This document shows positions 46,563 through 58,328 of a stretch of DNA of 64,000 nt, in pieces. Position numbers and translations under genes: made by a program. Each line of letters begins with the position of its first letter. Position 1 is the first letter of the stretch. This DNA is from Panax quinquefolius (lineage: Eukaryota > Streptophyta > Magnoliopsida > Apiales > Araliaceae), in contig CM035164.1 of NCBI GenBank assembly GCA_020205615.1, positions 120,579,767-120,643,766 of the forward strand. Direction: 5' to 3'. The notes below the pieces were generated by a model, which saw only the letters and a program-made list of their open reading frames with translations, did no database searches and was not told where the DNA came from.

Positions 46563-48458
46563 TTATATGAAACAATAAATTTAACAAAAATAATTTTTAA
46601 ATATTTTACTATATTATTTAAATATTTTATAATATTCGTTATTGTATTGATTAAAATTAAATAAATACACTATTGTATGGAAGAATGGTGAATTCCAAAC
46701 TAAAAGCGGGACTGTTTGGTTATTATATGTGATTTTTGTTTCCCATCCCAGTTTTTGCTTTCCAAATTTTCTTAAAATGAGAATATGTTTGGTTACTATA
46801 TTTTATGTTTATTTTAGTATAATAAAATAAAAAATTAACTTAAAAAATAGTACTAATTATAAGATTTATTATTTTAAAACTTACGTGAATCATGTAAATT
46901 TTAATTTTAAAAATGCTAAAATTAACTTTTGAAAAGTCAATATTAACATTATAAATTGGAACTGAGGAAATAATTAGTTTACACATTAAGAGCTCAATAA
47001 CCCTCACCATAGTATGTTTCTAATCATTTATACATTTAGAAATCTTACCCGAAAACAGAAAACAGGGGAACAACAAAAACACAAATTATTTGAAGTTTAA
47101 GAATATGAAAAGAAAATTAAAATTAAAAATTAAAAATAAAGTGGAACCCACACTATATGTTCTATATATGCTCGTGCGTTTACATATAAACAAAATCTAA
47201 ATTTAACTTATAGGTTAAATGTTAAGAAATATGAGAGGGGCGAGTGAGGAAGGAGAAAATAAAGAAAAATAAAAGAAATTACGATGAAAATTCTTACTGA
47301 AATTAGTGTCAGAATTTAAAATACATATATATATATATATATATAAAACCTTTAGACGTTATTGAAATTCATATAAAATAAATATAATCAGGCAGCCGTC
47401 CGAAGGGCCTCAATTTATTATTTTTCAGAATTAGTGAGGTAATTAAAAGTAGGGAAGAAAAAAAATTAGTTGAAAAAGAATAAAGAAAGAAAAAAAAAAA
47501 AAATAAAAATAAAAAATTGGAAAAACTAATAATAATTAGAATGGAATGAAGCAATATGGAAAATAAAAGAAAAATAATTACCATCTCAAAGAAATTAATA
47601 ATAACAAGACAGAGAAATGCTATATTTAGAAAAGCCAAATTACGTGGTGAAAATATCTTTGAAACCTAAACAATTTGAGGATAAAAAAATAAAAATACAT
47701 AAATATATACTAAATACATAAACAGCAGTAAAAAAAGAAAAGAACACTAAAGAAATGAAACTGAAGAATGACTAATTCCTAATACTAGACTTCTATAAAT
47801 AGAGGAAAAAAAGAAAATAGACGGAAAAGATTTATCTTGTAGGACCCAGAAATACTTCTACAGAGATATATAAAAAATAATGGATGTACATGTATCAACT
47901 GAGAGTTGTCTGTCCAACATAAAAACAAGAAAACTGTTCATCTGGATCTTCCGAATATAGTTCTATTGTGTAAAAAGTTTCTTTCTAAATTCCATACAAA
48001 TCCAAGCCAAGTTCAATCTCTACATGTCTTTTTGTGTAGTTACTGAAATATGCAGTTAATAATAAATAAATAAATTCATGATCAGTTATCGCAATGCTAT
48101 TTACAGGGTTAAAAAGCAAGGGCACTTCATAGCAGGAAGAACCCGCCCGTTCATACCTTATTAACACCGTTTCGAACACATTCCAAAATAACAGTTATTC
48201 TGACATCCTTTCCCTTGACCATGGACCTCCTTCTTAAATTTTTGATCTGAACCAAAAGAAGAAGAAGAAGAAGGAAGGAAAAAAATATAAGTTACTAACT
48301 TTAAATCCAATTATAAAAATTTCGTTGCAATCAGTATCAATATAGTAAATAATATACAAAGGTTTCTACACTATATTTCAAATCATATAGAGACGGAATC
48401 ATTCAATACAACGGTATGAACACGATACCAAGGTAAACCGATCATCATTGAGTAACAT
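46563..48458. other. AT-rich intergenic DNA
   Basis: Very AT-rich with a (TA)n run at 47322-47344 and A-rich blocks. Short minus frames of low complexity are not credible genes. The part after about 48180 may be 3' UTR or downstream DNA of the DUF616 gene. Confidence 0.5.
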
Positions 48459-48612
48459 TTACCTCCTGATGATGTCGATGGTGTTTGCTGCTTGTAAAGC
48501 TTGTAAGGCCCTCCTAATAAAACCAGTCAATTATCACCATCAAGTAAAGCATTCACCTCCTGATGAAATTAGAGGGTTTGCCGTCTTGTAAGGCCCTCCA
48601 TAATAAAAACCG
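48459..48612. repeat. Imperfect tandem duplication at the 3' end of the DUF616 gene
   Basis: cacctcctgatga... gcttgtaaggccctcc.taataaaa occurs at about 48461-48520 and again at 48555-48608. It lies just downstream of the stop codon, likely in the 3' UTR. Confidence 0.7.
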
Positions 48613-48639
48613 TGGGATTAGAAACCAAACAGCAGCAAA

Positions 48640-51600
48640 TCAAGTTATTAGAGGCTTAGCCTTGCGTATGTGGCCCATGCTATTAACAAGATCTTTACGA
48701 GTGCAAACAGGGAACATATTGATATTCTTCAACACTTTAAACCGCCAAAGAACATATGGAAAACTCAATTGATCACGAGAAGTGAAACGAACCACCTCAT
48801 TAAACCACAGGCACATGAGCAGATTAGTCAATGACGTATGCTCCCTTACAATTACAGAAGCTTCGGCAAGAGCTGCACAGATAGATACTGAGGTAAGAAT
48901 ATATAAAACCTTAACACAACAAAAATTGGTCAACGCAAACACTTAATGGATGGGTTTCGGGTTTTCTGACCCTCCAATTGTCTCTCCCAATGAATGTCTA
49001 TTTCAAAAAAATAATAATACTGTGTTTGATTTTTCTGTTTTTGTCGTGGACAAAACAAACTAAAATAAAACTTGTTGCTCCCTAGTCCCTACATAATAAA
49101 ATGTTTAATAGAAAATGCAACTGTAATATCTATAGATTTTAATACTCTCCTTCATTATTGTTCTTGATATTAATAGCATTATTTATAATTTATATTCCTT
49201 GGAGAAAGAACTGCAGTTAGAACTTAGAAGAATACCTTTCTTTCCATTAAACCTCTTATCCTCAGGTAGACCATCCAGACGGTATTGAGACAGTTGTATC
49301 TCCACTTCTTCAGGGGTGGCCTTGTTTTTCTTGACAACAGCCTTTGCTTCATCATACACACTACTACGAGCTCCATGTTCAGAAATTGCAAGTACAGAAT
49401 TTGAACGCCAAAGAAGGGCTTCCAGCACACCCAAAGGGTCCCTCCTAAATTGAGATTTCGAGTCTACCCAAATAGAATATCTTGCACGAGGAAAGAGACG
49501 ATGGGCCAGCATCTGGTAAAACAGACGTGAATTATAATCCTTGAAAAGTAAAACAAATGCCAGAATTATAAATTTTATCCATAGTACAAAACAAACATAC
49601 TCCATAGACCAACACACCTCCATCAGCATACCCAAGCATCTCATTTAAGCACCCACAAGTGTACGTAATATGTAAATTCTAAGTTCAAATTAGAGTTTTA
49701 TGCTGTAACCAACTCTATTTAATGAGTTCAGCAATGGTCCTATAAGCAAGGGAGAAACAAGAAACTTCATTATTCACCAATGGTTCTATTGCATAGTTAT
49801 TGACCAGTGCCCCTGAAATGATTCGTGAGCAATGTTAATTTTTATGTAAACTTTGAGAGAGAGAGGGAGTCCCCTTTTGATTAGGATTAAAGATATAATA
49901 CACTTTTGATTGAACAACGATTTAGGATTGAACCTGGAGAGCAATGCCACGATTTATTTGATCAGCCAGTTTTGATTATGAACAACAAGCCCGCAAAGAT
50001 GCTAGCTGGGAATTATGTCATGTTATTATCAAGTCAATTAGCCATGTTATCATGTAGCTATCAACAACTGAATGTGTGTAGGGTTCACAAGATAAAATAC
50101 ATATATGCAGAATTTGCCAGTATCACATAAACCTTTTTGGAGTATGATGGTAAAAAAAGACAAGCATAAAAATCCTCATTACCTGGCACTTATTTCTAAG
50201 CAATAAAGATACTGCTAATTGTGAGAGCAAAGCAACAAAGTGCCTTGAGCCAAATTCATGCACCAAGAAACTGATAGTAATAGGGAGCTATTATTAGAAT
50301 ATTACAACTAAATCTTTTTTTGAATTTCAATACTTTTTTCCCACGTATGATATAGAGAAGCATACTGACACCACATAAATCAAGAACGCAACAAAAATCC
50401 TTCTACAACTCCCGTAACTTTGGGATTTTACCATTCAACCTTTGGTCACTGAAAGGAAGATTCCTAACAAGCACAACTCGCCACTTCCCAATATAGTGAT
50501 CCTTAGCAATCCTGTGTCCTGCTGCTTCCTGTGCAGCCAGAGTTATTTCATCCCAAAATGCCACATAGCAAACCTGCATCAGTTCAGTAGTTTTAGAAAA
50601 TTAAAATAAAGCAAGCATTAGCTCCAAAGAGACCACTGCGCATGAAATTACTACCTTCTGAAGTGATATTTCTGACATTCCGATAGGTTGATAAAGATCA
50701 TCTCCACCCCCAAATGTACAAGTAGATACCACAACTTTGCATGTTTTCATGAAGCTTTTGTCTTCATCGGAAACTTTAAACCCGCCATTCTCACTATAGA
50801 AACCACAATGCACCCTGGAAGTTTCATTCACCTGAGATAGTAAATAAGTGAGAAACAAATGCATAACAACAGACTGAGCTAAAGAGTAGCTTATATTGAA
50901 GCAAACTCAAAGGCATGAATGGGCGCAAAAAGGAACCAATAGTAATTCGTGAATTAGAAATCTAGTACTGCAGCAAAATCCAGAGAAGTGATTTATGTTT
51001 CAATTCTAACTGGATACCTAAGGCCACAGTGAAACCAAGATGCAGCATACAACCTGAAAACATTGCTCTCTCTGCTCAAGAGATTGGTTTCCCGTGAATA
51101 GCTTAAATCTTGTCGCCTCAGTGTGCTGACGAGATTGCCCATCAGCTGTATCGCTCTCTGATATGTATATCACTTTATTAATAGGATAGACGGACTCTTT
51201 TTCGATAGGAATATCCAAATTCTGAAGTTCGTCTGGAGGAAGGAGCTTCAAGCAACCTGATAAGGATCCATTAAAGTGTGTTATGATGTGAGATATTTTC
51301 CACATCCACAACATGTAAGAAAAGCAAAGATACAACAAGAACATATAAGAGAGTGATATCCATTAATTCCTCAGTAAGTTGTCTTTGAATAGAAAAATAG
51401 CCCATGACAAAAACAGAAAAAAACAAAAAAGGAAGTTGGATAGAAATACTAAAACATTATTTTTCCAACCTGAAGTATTATCCCCTTGTGGCTCCAACTT
51501 CTTTCCATGACTATATGTCCAATTAACTCTTATTGTTATTATTAACACTCATTCTCTTTTGCAGAATTCTTATATAGTATTCCTTACGATTGCAAAACTC

Positions 51601-52958
51601 TACGTGCCCAACAAGTATACAATTAGACAGCTAATTTAAAAATGCCTATCCTAAATAATGATTTAGAAGAATAGGTCTACATAGATATTTTATCAGGCTT
51701 CCCATCACATGTGACTGCAGGAAAAGTGCGTGAATTGGAAAAATCACTTCAAGGGTTGAAGCAATCTCCTACAGAACGGTTTGGAAGGTTTCGTAGAGTT
51801 ACGATAAAGTGTATGTCCAAACATAGTAATGCAGATCACAATATGCTCATTAAGCGGATTGCTGGCAAATTTATGTCACTTATTGCTAATGTTGATGATT
51901 GTTTATTGTATTTTTAACTTTTTTATGTTATAAGCAAGACTTTATGAATGCTTATAAGTTTGTCTTAAACCCATTAAAAATATTATCCTTCATCAACTAA
52001 CCACTTATCCTATAAATAATTAAGCATACTGAATAACATACATAGAAAAACATAATGTCAAAGAATATTTCACTATACTTTGTTTTCTTGATTTTGAGAT
52101 GAGCCTCCGATGTCAAGCTACTAAGTGCCCAATTGAAAAGGAAACATGTACAATTAAAAGTCAATCAATTTATGTATAAGATATAACAATTTGATTTTAG
52201 AGTGCATAAATTGGCCCCTCCAATACAAAGTTTCTGGCTTAACCACTGGAAGAGATTTCTTGGGTACACAATCAAGTGAATGATGTGATTAAAGAAGGAA
52301 AGAGAAAGCCTAAACTAACCACCACAACAAATTTGCTCTCTGTTGCACTATATCTATAATTCTATATGCAAATCAGATTTAGTATTTTACACAAAAATGA
52401 AGATTATTTTACTCACTCGTAGTTCAAATAATGTTTATGACAATTAGATTAACTAGCTAGCTAACTACCAACATGCATCCATTATCATACAAAATTAACC
52501 TAAACAACCTTTTTCCTTTCCACTTTGTCTACTTGACAACAAAATAGTTCAACAAGTTAATTTGTAATAGCAAATGTATAAACTTTACAATTGATGATCT
52601 AGGACTTACGTTGCCTCACTCCACCGACAACTCGAGTTGTCGGATCTAAACGATTCAAGTTCCCTTTCGATTCCTTCTCCACAATGAAGTCCGGTTTCTT
52701 CTGAGTTTCGAGTTCCAAGTTGATTGCTAAACTCGGTTTCCGTCCGATTCTCGAGGCCTCAAACACTACAAGTCCGGCGGAGGGGAGGAAGAGCAATACC
52801 GGCCACCATCTCCGAAGCTGTCTCACAATTTGGCGAGCTAATTCGTTTTTGCCTCGAAGCACCGATTTCTTTCGTTTTCGTCGGAGCCTCATTTTTCCGG
52901 CAATCTCATCGGAGTCTTCGTCCGAGACCATAATTGAAATACTGTTGTTGTTGAACAT
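48640..52958 (-). CDS. TOD1: DUF616 / TOD1-type type II membrane protein, six exons, one abnormal splice donor
   Basis: Matches the plant DUF616 family that includes Arabidopsis TOD1, reported as a Golgi alkaline ceramidase acting in turgor control; related members act in wall polysaccharide synthesis. Exons: 52610-52958, 51054-51256, 50655-50831, 50418-50573, 49236-49512, 48640-48872, giving 464 residues. From Met 52958 (MFNNNSISIMVSDEDS) a basic stretch precedes one membrane segment (WWPVLLFLPSAGLVVFEA). The conserved domain holds VHCGFYSENGGF, CTFGGGDDLYQPIGMS, YVAFWDE, YSIWVDSKSQF, LAISEHGARSSVYDEA and FPYVLWRFKVLKNINMFPVC. An upstream in-frame Met at 53042 would add 28 residues; the shorter start fits the family length. 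The exon-4 donor reads AAG|TTACGG instead of AAG|GT, so splicing as drawn is non-canonical. Confidence 0.88.
50410..50422 (-). other. Defective splice donor after exon 4 of the DUF616 gene
   Basis: The frame requires ...IPK followed by MLAHRLFP of exon 5, which starts cleanly after an AG at 49513-49514. The donor side reads ccc aaa gtt acg. Using the only GT (after AA) shifts the frame, and reading on gives LREL-stop. One extra G would restore AAG|GTTACG. Confidence 0.75.
51672..51915 (+). pseudogene. Copia reverse transcriptase fragment in intron 1 of the DUF616 gene
   Basis: The + strand reads VYIDILSGFPSHV, ELEKSLQGLKQSPTERFGRF, SNADHNMLIKR and LIANVDD, the copia RT blocks (VYMxxPxGF, LxxxLYGLKQSPRAW, DHxLFxK, xYVDD). 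It is only ~240 bp long and has no flanking LTR. It is antisense to the host gene. Confidence 0.75.
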
Positions 52959-53042
52959 CGAAGTGATAGGAGGGAGAGAGACTGGTGAGCAGCGAAAAAC
53001 GGTTTCCCAATGCCTTTGGTTAATACCCAACCCCAAAGTCAA

Positions 53043-53647
53043 ATGGAAATGGAAATTAGATTTATAATCAGATATAAACGTCGTCGTTTGCTGTTACCCT
53101 GAGGTTCATGTAAAATTTGGAGTACTATATATTTTTGGTTTTGTTTAATTATAGAAAAGGTATAATAAATGCATAATTGCACAATTTTTCTTTATGTTTA
53201 TGTACCTCCATCAAGAATTCAAATTTAAATTATTCTTTTATTAATTAAGAAATACTTTTTAAAATATTTATTTAAAGAATACTCTATTATTATTTTGCTT
53301 TTCTTAAACAAAAGTCTCTTTTTAACAAATAAAAGTACATTTGATAACACTTTTATTTATTTATTCTTTTTGTATTTGGAATATGATATTCTACTTATCT
53401 GATTTTACTGTTCTTTTTTAGGGAAAAATATACTCAAAATGCAAGAAAAGCACCACAACATAAGGACCAAGGAGATGAGTTTAACCTGACAAAAAATAAG
53501 TTTGGATTGATTTTGGGTTACATAAAATATGTTTGGATTAGTTTTGGAAGCAAAACTATATTACCTATATTTAATATGAGTTATGTGGTTTAGATTTAAA
53601 TGGTTATGGGTCGAATTCAGGTCGACCTATTTTTTTAAAGGGTAAAT
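53043..53647. other. Region upstream of the DUF616 gene
   Basis: Contains aacgtcgtcgttt at 53077-53089 just 5' of the gene, possibly promoter or 5' UTR. Otherwise AT-rich. Confidence 0.4.
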
Positions 53648-54230
53648 TACATATAATAGTACATTTTTAGAAATAATTACAAAAATCATACACCTATAAA
53701 ATAATTACAAAAGTATTACACTTTTTTGTTTTTATTTTCAATCTTAACATAATTAAAGGTCCTTAAATTAAGGGATTAATATGTAATGGCTTACATGACA
53801 ATATTAGTATAATTAGGATTCCTTAATTTAGGGGATTAGTTTTGGTAGCTGCCATTTTCTCTCTCATCTCCTCTTATTCTGCCATTTTATTCTTTTCTGC
53901 CATTTTCTCTCTCATCTCCTCCTACTTTCATTTTATGTACGCCACTGTACTTCTATTCTTCCATTTTCATATTTAAAGACAAAAGCTGAAGAGTGGAGAA
54001 AGAAGATGAAGACGCCATTGAAGAGAAAAGATGAAGACGCCATTTTGCCATTTTCTTCTATTCTGCCATTTTTTCTATCTTTTTCATTCTTCCAATTGTT
54101 CTTCATATTTCTTTGTACTCTGTTTTTGTAAATACTTCTATTTTACCAAGGTAACCAATCCACCTCCACACCATCAATTTTTTCATAGTGCAGTTGGTAA
54201 CCAAACCTTCACACCAAGGTAACCAAACCT

Positions 54231-54575
54231 TCATACCAAGGTAACCTTGGTATGAATGTTTGGTTACCTCAGTATAAAAGTTTGGTTACCTTAGTATAAA
54301 AGTTTGTTTACCTTAGTATAAAAGTTCGGTTACCTTAGTATAAAAGTTTTGGTTACCTTGGTATAAAAGTTTGTTTACCTTAGTATAAAAGTTTGGTTAC
54401 CTTAGTATAAAAGTTTTGGTTACCTTGGTATAAAAGTTTGGTTATCTTAATATAAAAGTTTGGTTACCTCAGTATAAAAGTTTGGTTACCTTGGTAATTA
54501 CCAAAGTTTGGTTACCTTGGTATAAAAGTTTGGTTACCTTAGTATAAAAGTTTGATTACCTTGTTATAAAAGTTT
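54231..54575. repeat. 22-bp tandem array (ttggttaccttagtataaaagt)
   Basis: Roughly fifteen degenerate units with register slips. It starts at a near-perfect 25-base palindrome (54231-54255). To its left, related units (aaccaaaccttcacaccaaggt) run in the opposite orientation from about 54190. Confidence 0.9.
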
Positions 54576-54577
54576 AG

Positions 54578-54871
54578 TTACCATGACATTACTAATGATC
54601 TTCTCTCTCTGCGCAGATCTTGAGAATTTCCTTTACTACTGTAAAATGGTTGCTCTCCCACCATCACTGCCAAACCTCCACCTCCACCTCCACCGTCTCT
54701 GTAACCACCACTTGAGCCACCACCGCCATCTCCGCCACCACCACCGCCATTGTTACCTCCTCCATAGCCATCACCACCGCCTCTGAAGCCACCATTGCCA
54801 CCTCCTCCGAAGCTGTCACCTCCTCCAAAGCTTCCACCTCCTCTGAAAATTGCCTCCGCCGCCTTCTGCAA
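54578..54871 (-). CDS. Glycine-rich ORF, 97 aa, doubtful gene
   Basis: The frame starts MQKAAEAIFRGGGSFGGGDS, continues as FRGGGDGYGGGNNGGGGGG-type repeats and ends in a non-repetitive tail (QDLRRERRSLVMSW). FRGGG/YGGG repeats occur in glycine-rich RNA-binding and cell-wall proteins, but no RRM, signal peptide or splice partner is visible. It lies inside the putative TIR element between the 22-bp array and the right TIR, so a captured exon fragment is likely. Expression is unknown. Confidence 0.3.
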   Translation of the reverse strand: MQKAAEAIFRGGGSFGGGDSFGGGGNGGFRGGGDGYGGGNNGGGGGGDGGGGSSGGYRDGGGGGGGLAVMVGEQPFYSSKGNSQDLRRERRSLVMSW

Positions 54872-55335
54872 AGTACAAAATTTGTGCAGTCTTTCCTATG
54901 AAATTTGAATTTGAATATTTAAATTTGAAATTGTTTTTGTGGTTAGATCCCAGATATTTGAATTTGAATGATTAGTTATGGTAGATATTTCTCCTTAATT
55001 TTAGGTTTCCTTATTAATATGAATTGCGTTATTTTTGTAATTATGTTGTGTGTGTTTTATTTTTGTAATTACTTTCTAATTGTTGTATATTAGTGTTAAG
55101 GACCCTTTTTTAAATTACAGCTTCACTAAAATCTTAATTTCTGTTATACTAAAAAAGTCTTATTTTAACTTTTTAGACTCAAGTCAAAAACTAAAATTTT
55201 TAATTGATGTGACTAATTTGAGTATTAGAAACATTAATTTTGTAAAATTTATATTAATAATTATTATGTTAATTAAAATTAATGAAATTATTGAGAATTT
55301 TATTACAATAATCAAGAAATATATTTTTTTGGAGT

Positions 55336-55560
55336 GTATATATAATAAATAAATATTATTTGTTTGGAGGGAGGAGGGAGGAGGGAGGGGGGGCGGGCTG
55401 GGACGATATACATAATCAATAAATAATATTCTTTTTTTTTTTTTTGGGCGTGGGGGTGGAGGTAGGCGACGCGTGGGGACGGGTGGGGGGGTGGGCTGGG
55501 CGGGGTGGGGGTGTATACATAATCAATAAATATTTTTTTTTGAGGGGTGGGGGTGGCAAT
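55336..55560 (+). repeat. Triplicated unit of AT-rich block plus G-rich tract
   Basis: Three units share tatacataatcaataaata followed by a T run and then a G-rich tract (55366-55401, 55446-55510, 55540-55556). The first two tracts have more than four runs of three or more G, so they can form G-quadruplexes on the + strand. Confidence 0.75.
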
Positions 55561-55680
55561 TAATAAATATTACTAAAAGTGTTAACTTTATTATGGATTA
55601 ATTTCATAATTAGTGAAATGATTTTTATACATAATTACAAATGTATAAATTACAAAAGTATGTAATATGTATATAATGTA

Positions 55681-55922
55681 ACGGTTCGGATCTTAAGCTC
55701 ACATCTTATCTAACATACCTTGCATACCCCGCTTTAGCGACGATCGGAAGCGACGATTCTATTCATCACTATATATAATCGTCGTCGCCTTAGCTTTTTA
55801 ATGACAACAACATATAACGACAGATTGAACCTATAGCGACGGACCGAATCGTCGTTTGATCCGACGCTAAAGAGGGTATGTAAAGTATGTTAGATAAGGG
55901 ATGGACTTAAGATCCGGACCGT
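55681..55922. mobile_element. 242-bp MITE with long TIRs and 8-bp target duplication
   Basis: acggttcggatcttaag...cttatctaacatac at the left recurs inverted at the right (gtatgttagataag...cttaagatccggaccgt) over about 60 bp. ataatgta flanks both sides (55673-55680 and 55923-55930). The 8-bp duplication points to hAT. The inner part has several gcgacgat/cgtcgtcgc motifs. Confidence 0.85.
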
Positions 55923-55930
55923 ATAATGTA

Positions 55931-57375
55931 ATATGTATAATGTATATGTGTTATATATACGAATGTAGTGTAATAATGCATACATGTTGATGAATAAGCT
56001 CTACAAAGTGTAAAAAACTATTATAGACTAATAATATGGGTCAAAATTAGTTAAACTAGATCCAACCCATATTTGTAATAATAATATGGGTTTAAAACCA
56101 AACCAATTCATCACCTAAAATCTAGTTAACCAACCCAATAAATCCAAGTAATTTTAGTTAATTATATGATTTTCAACTTAAATTGTCAAGTCTAGATGAG
56201 TTTGAAAGAAAATGCATGCACCAATATCATTATTAACATTATGAACTTATTAATTTGCATGGAAGCCTCGAGTTATTCTTTAGGTTTTTGCGTGCTTGGT
56301 TTGTTGGGGATAATTGTTTGTATCTTTAGTTTTTTTGGTGCTTAGTTTGTAGTTAGAGCATCTCTAGCATGTTGAAAAAGCAATAATTCTAAACTAAATA
56401 TAATTTAAGATTCATATTTCACTTTAGTAGTCGGATTAAATTTAGTTCATGAGTTTTTTCGGTTAAGCTGGTGGACTATATAAAAGAACTAAATTTTGGT
56501 AGACTATAATTTTAAATATATTTAAATGGAAGAGTGGAAGGATGATTGGTAGATTATATTCATTAAATATAATATAATCTTTTAATATTATAGTCTACGG
56601 GATAATCCGTCTGCTAGAAAAATTGAAGACTAAAAGACATATACTAATATCGTATGGACTAAATATAATCCATGAGATAATTCACTTGCTGATATAATTA
56701 TGCTAGTTAAGCCTGACTATACATTGTGAAAGTTTTCAGTTGAATTATAATTACAACGTATGTTTATACATTTGATAGGTAAAAATTAACCATTTTAATT
56801 TATTCTATTTTATCGTAAACACTCGACATTGATTGTAATACAACTTTATAAATATTTGTCGATATGTATATAATTTTTCATAATAGCTTGTATAGATGTA
56901 GGAGGTAATGGTTTGTTTTCCTGTGTTATATGTTAATGAAGTTTTCTGTGTTTTACCAACAAAAAGAAAAAGAAAAAGAAAAAAACTTGCTCACACATCA
57001 CAGAACGCCAAGAAACAGTAACCACATATCTGAGAACCGATAAGAGTATATAAAATTTGAGTACGTTTGTCTTAAAAATGAGGATTCTTGAACAATAACT
57101 AAGAAATATCCCAAGAACTTACTAAAAGAAAAAATAATTACATTGGAAATCTTGTTATTTGAGAATAATTATATTCATTCCTCATCAATCCATTCCTCCT
57201 GTTGAAAGAACTTGCTTGATCAATATAATAAAAATGTAAACTAAGTTAACAATATACAAATTCAGCTAGAGAGCTCCTATAATTAAACTCGAAGAGTATA
57301 AACAATAAATACACCGGTAAAAATATATATTGCGAATGTCGATGTTGACTTTTTGATCGACAGTTACGTCACGTA
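55931..57375. other. AT-rich intergenic DNA
   Basis: No gene is supported. Simple aaaagaaaaag tracts lie near 56960. Confidence 0.5.
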
Positions 57376-58328
57376 CTGTGGCCGAACCAGAAACTTTTGA
57401 TAGGGGGGTCAAAATATACTTGCAAAATCACGACGACGGCGATACCTGCAAACAACTTGAGTTAACTTATAACTCATGCATGTACATCAATTTACAGAGA
57501 GAATCCGTTAATTTTCATGTCTTAACCAAATTAACCTCTTTATGGCATTTATACAAACACGTGGTATGCAAGCTTTAAAAATACTAGTTTCATGAAATCC
57601 AAACATATAAACATATAACCTCCATACAATATTCCATCCTTATATCATCTGAACCCTTCATGGTTCCATAATCAAAACTCTCGCAACCAATTTCATGTCA
57701 ATAACAAATAACAAAACCCACGTGATTGAAATTATAATTTCAACTTCTGTTCTCTCTAGTTTCATTCTCTTATTTAGTATTAATATAACTTTTGTTTGGG
57801 TTTGGTTTTAGTTGTAAATAATTATTGGATTGCAGCCAAATATTATTTTATATATAGGCATTGTATCCTGGGGTTAGAATTTCCAAGTATCCATCTGAAG
57901 TGGGGAAATTACTATCCTAAACAAAGTTTCCTGGAAATGCCTTGCTTTTTTGTAAACTTACTTTTTCTAATTTTCTTTTCTTTTACTCCATCTCCATAAT
58001 TTAACTACAACACGGAGGACAAGAATTTCCCCCAGAACCCAAAACAAAATATAAAAACAAGCTACACGATCACAAATAGAGAGGACAGAACAGGAGAGGA
58101 GAGTATTGTTTGGGATTAGGAACCAAAAGCAGACTATAAGATAAGAGAAGAAGACGATCCACTGATCCAGAAAAAAGAGGAGGTATGTCCGTCCGTCCTT
58201 CCGTCCTTCTGTCCGTCCTTCCCCGCCTCGCCCGCCCCCGCCCCCGCCCCGCCCCGCCTAGTTATGCCTGGACCGCCGCTGCTACCGGGGGCAGATGCCC
58301 CGCCCGCACCCCCCTAGTTCCGCCAGTG
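57376..58328. mobile_element. 953-bp hAT-like non-autonomous element
   Basis: The left end ctgtggccgaaccagaa...aggggggtc and the right end accccccctagttccgccagtg are inverted. Target duplication gtcacgta (57368-57375) versus gttacgta (58329-58336) differs at one base. The right subterminal 120 bp are C-rich (ccgtcc and cccgcc repeats, 58190-58315). No transposase frame is seen. Confidence 0.65.

Larger units (their letters stand above)
53648..55093. mobile_element. Putative Mutator-like or Pack-type element carrying a glycine-rich ORF
   Basis: About 65 bp at the left (acatataatagta...aataattacaaaaatcatac...aataattacaaaag) matches the inverted right end (55030-55093). The two aattacaaaa blocks are 28 bp apart at both ends. 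Inside lie ctgccattttctctctcatc repeats (53849 and 53897), a 22-bp tandem array and a glycine-rich ORF. No transposase is seen. Target duplication is not found. It may be a gene-carrying non-autonomous element. Confidence 0.55.

Noticed and set aside
52720..53067. 115-residue plus frame
   Set aside because: Antisense shadow of exon 1 of the DUF616 gene.
54190..54575. Regulatory array of transcription-factor sites
   Set aside because: The 22-bp units carry ggttacc/ggtaacc motifs that invite this reading, but they lie in a transposon-like segment far from a gene start; tandem repeat expansion explains them.
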